From positions 1-64,000 of the forward strand of contig NZ_SAUZ01000003.1 of NCBI RefSeq assembly GCF_004022215.1: a stretch of 64,000 nucleotides of DNA, in the 5' to 3' direction. Both the position numbers and the translations under genes were made by a program. Source of the stretch: Paenirhodobacter populi (GTDB taxonomy: Bacteria > Pseudomonadota > Alphaproteobacteria > Rhodobacterales > Rhodobacteraceae). Of the stretch, positions 63,652 to 64,000 are shown piece by piece (the first letter of the stretch is position 1; every line of letters starts with the position of its first letter). The notes under the pieces are model-generated. The model worked only from the letters and a program-made list of their open reading frames with translations, was not told the DNA's origin and made no database searches.

Positions 63652-64000
63652 TGACGGATGGAAAGTTTTCGCCTTTCGAGGCCTCGCTCTGGTATGCGAC
63701 CGCCGCCGCCCCGCCGGAAACCACGGCGCTTGCGGGGCGCGAGACGGCGGATGTCTGTGTCGTCGGCGCGGGCTATGCGGGGCTGACCACGGCGCTGGAA
63801 CTCGCGCGCAAGGGCGTGTCGGTCGTGGTGCTGGAACGCAAGGAGATCGGCTATGGCGGATCCGGGCGCAATGCCGGGCACTGCACGCCGACCTTCACCC
63901 ATTTCTCCTTGCCGGACCTGCGCAAGGTTCTGGGCGAGCCTTGGGCCGAGCGGCTGATCCACCGCCAGACGCGGGCGAATGACAAGGTGGGCGAGATGAT
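63648..64000 (+). CDS. FAD-dependent oxidoreductase, cut by window end
   Basis: This is the first 117 codons of a third DAO-family flavoprotein. An N-terminal lead (FSPFEASLWYATAAAPP) precedes the FAD motif CVVGAGYAGLTTALELARKG and GGSGRNAGHCTPTF. The lead and the GRNAG motif resemble gamma-glutamylputrescine oxidase and other FAD amine oxidases. It is coupled to the permease gene (ATG at 63648 or 63651). The C-terminal half is outside the window. Confidence 0.87.
   Translation, partial: MMTDGKFSPFEASLWYATAAAPPETTALAGRETADVCVVGAGYAGLTTALELARKGVSVVVLERKEIGYGGSGRNAGHCTPTFTHFSLPDLRKVLGEPWAERLIHRQTRANDKVGEM

Overview
The window is high-GC alphaproteobacterial chromosome, most likely from the order Rhodobacterales (Rhodobacter/Paracoccus/Roseobacter relatives). 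The evidence is the trpG-trpD-trpC-moaC-moeA run, the dcw segment murB-ddl-ftsQ-ftsA-ftsZ-lpxC-bamD-recN, a DUF2794 gene, a PopZ-like gene and an FtsZ with a long linker ending in an IPAFLRRQ-type tail. The first 106 bases are almost pure C and look like an artefact at a contig edge.

Layout. 264-8456 is a small, decayed Mu-like transposable prophage with both ends visible (TG...CA, with internal transposase-type sites). It keeps a repressor, the MuA and MuB regions, gemA, the head protein T, protease I and a Mor-like regulator. It has no terminase, portal or tail genes. A, B and T each carry a +1 frameshift, and T-I-Mor stand in the reverse of the Mu order. 8499-14943 is a set of leftward genes for redox and probably sulfur chemistry: an HCCA-isomerase-like protein, a TetR regulator, a ketopantoate-reductase-like enzyme, an SfnB-like flavoprotein, an SsuD-like LLM monooxygenase, a YghU-type glutathione transferase and a DUF2794 protein.

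15348-32487 is the most interesting region, a cyanophycin/arginine locus. Arginase and ornithine cyclodeaminase are divergent from an Lrp regulator. An RpiR regulator, with a clear promoter and operator, heads an operon with a polar amino acid ABC transporter that lacks its ATPase, an N-succinylamino acid racemase-type enolase and a COG3375-type GNAT acyltransferase. Converging on it is an operon with an APC permease, a double universal stress protein, cyanophycin synthetase CphA, a 736-residue tandem cyanophycinase, a degenerate PIN-like protein and an AstE/aspartoacylase-type deacylase. A second Lrp gene is divergent from the permease. Read together, the genes suggest storage of Asp/Arg as cyanophycin, its hydrolysis, catabolism of Arg through ornithine to proline, and a succinyl-CoA-driven D-to-L amino acid conversion (acyltransferase, racemase, desuccinylase). 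The gene families are well supported; their joint function is my inference.

33082-44xxx and 44115-51286 hold housekeeping genes: PopZ-like, TolC, Pcm, trpGDC-moaC-moeA, then recN, bamD, lpxC, ftsZ, ftsA, ftsQ, ddl and murB. A 43-bp tandem repeat lies in front of the PopZ-like gene. A tRNA-Glu(CTC) follows at 51628. 52637-64000 carries a cytoplasmic alpha-amylase and a dipeptide/opine-type ABC transporter (fused ATPases, Tat-exported binding protein, two permeases) mixed with three FAD amine/amino acid oxidoreductases, an SDR enzyme and a MarR regulator with paired operators. The last gene is cut by the window end. A family of short interspersed repeats with shared blocks occurs in five intergenic regions.
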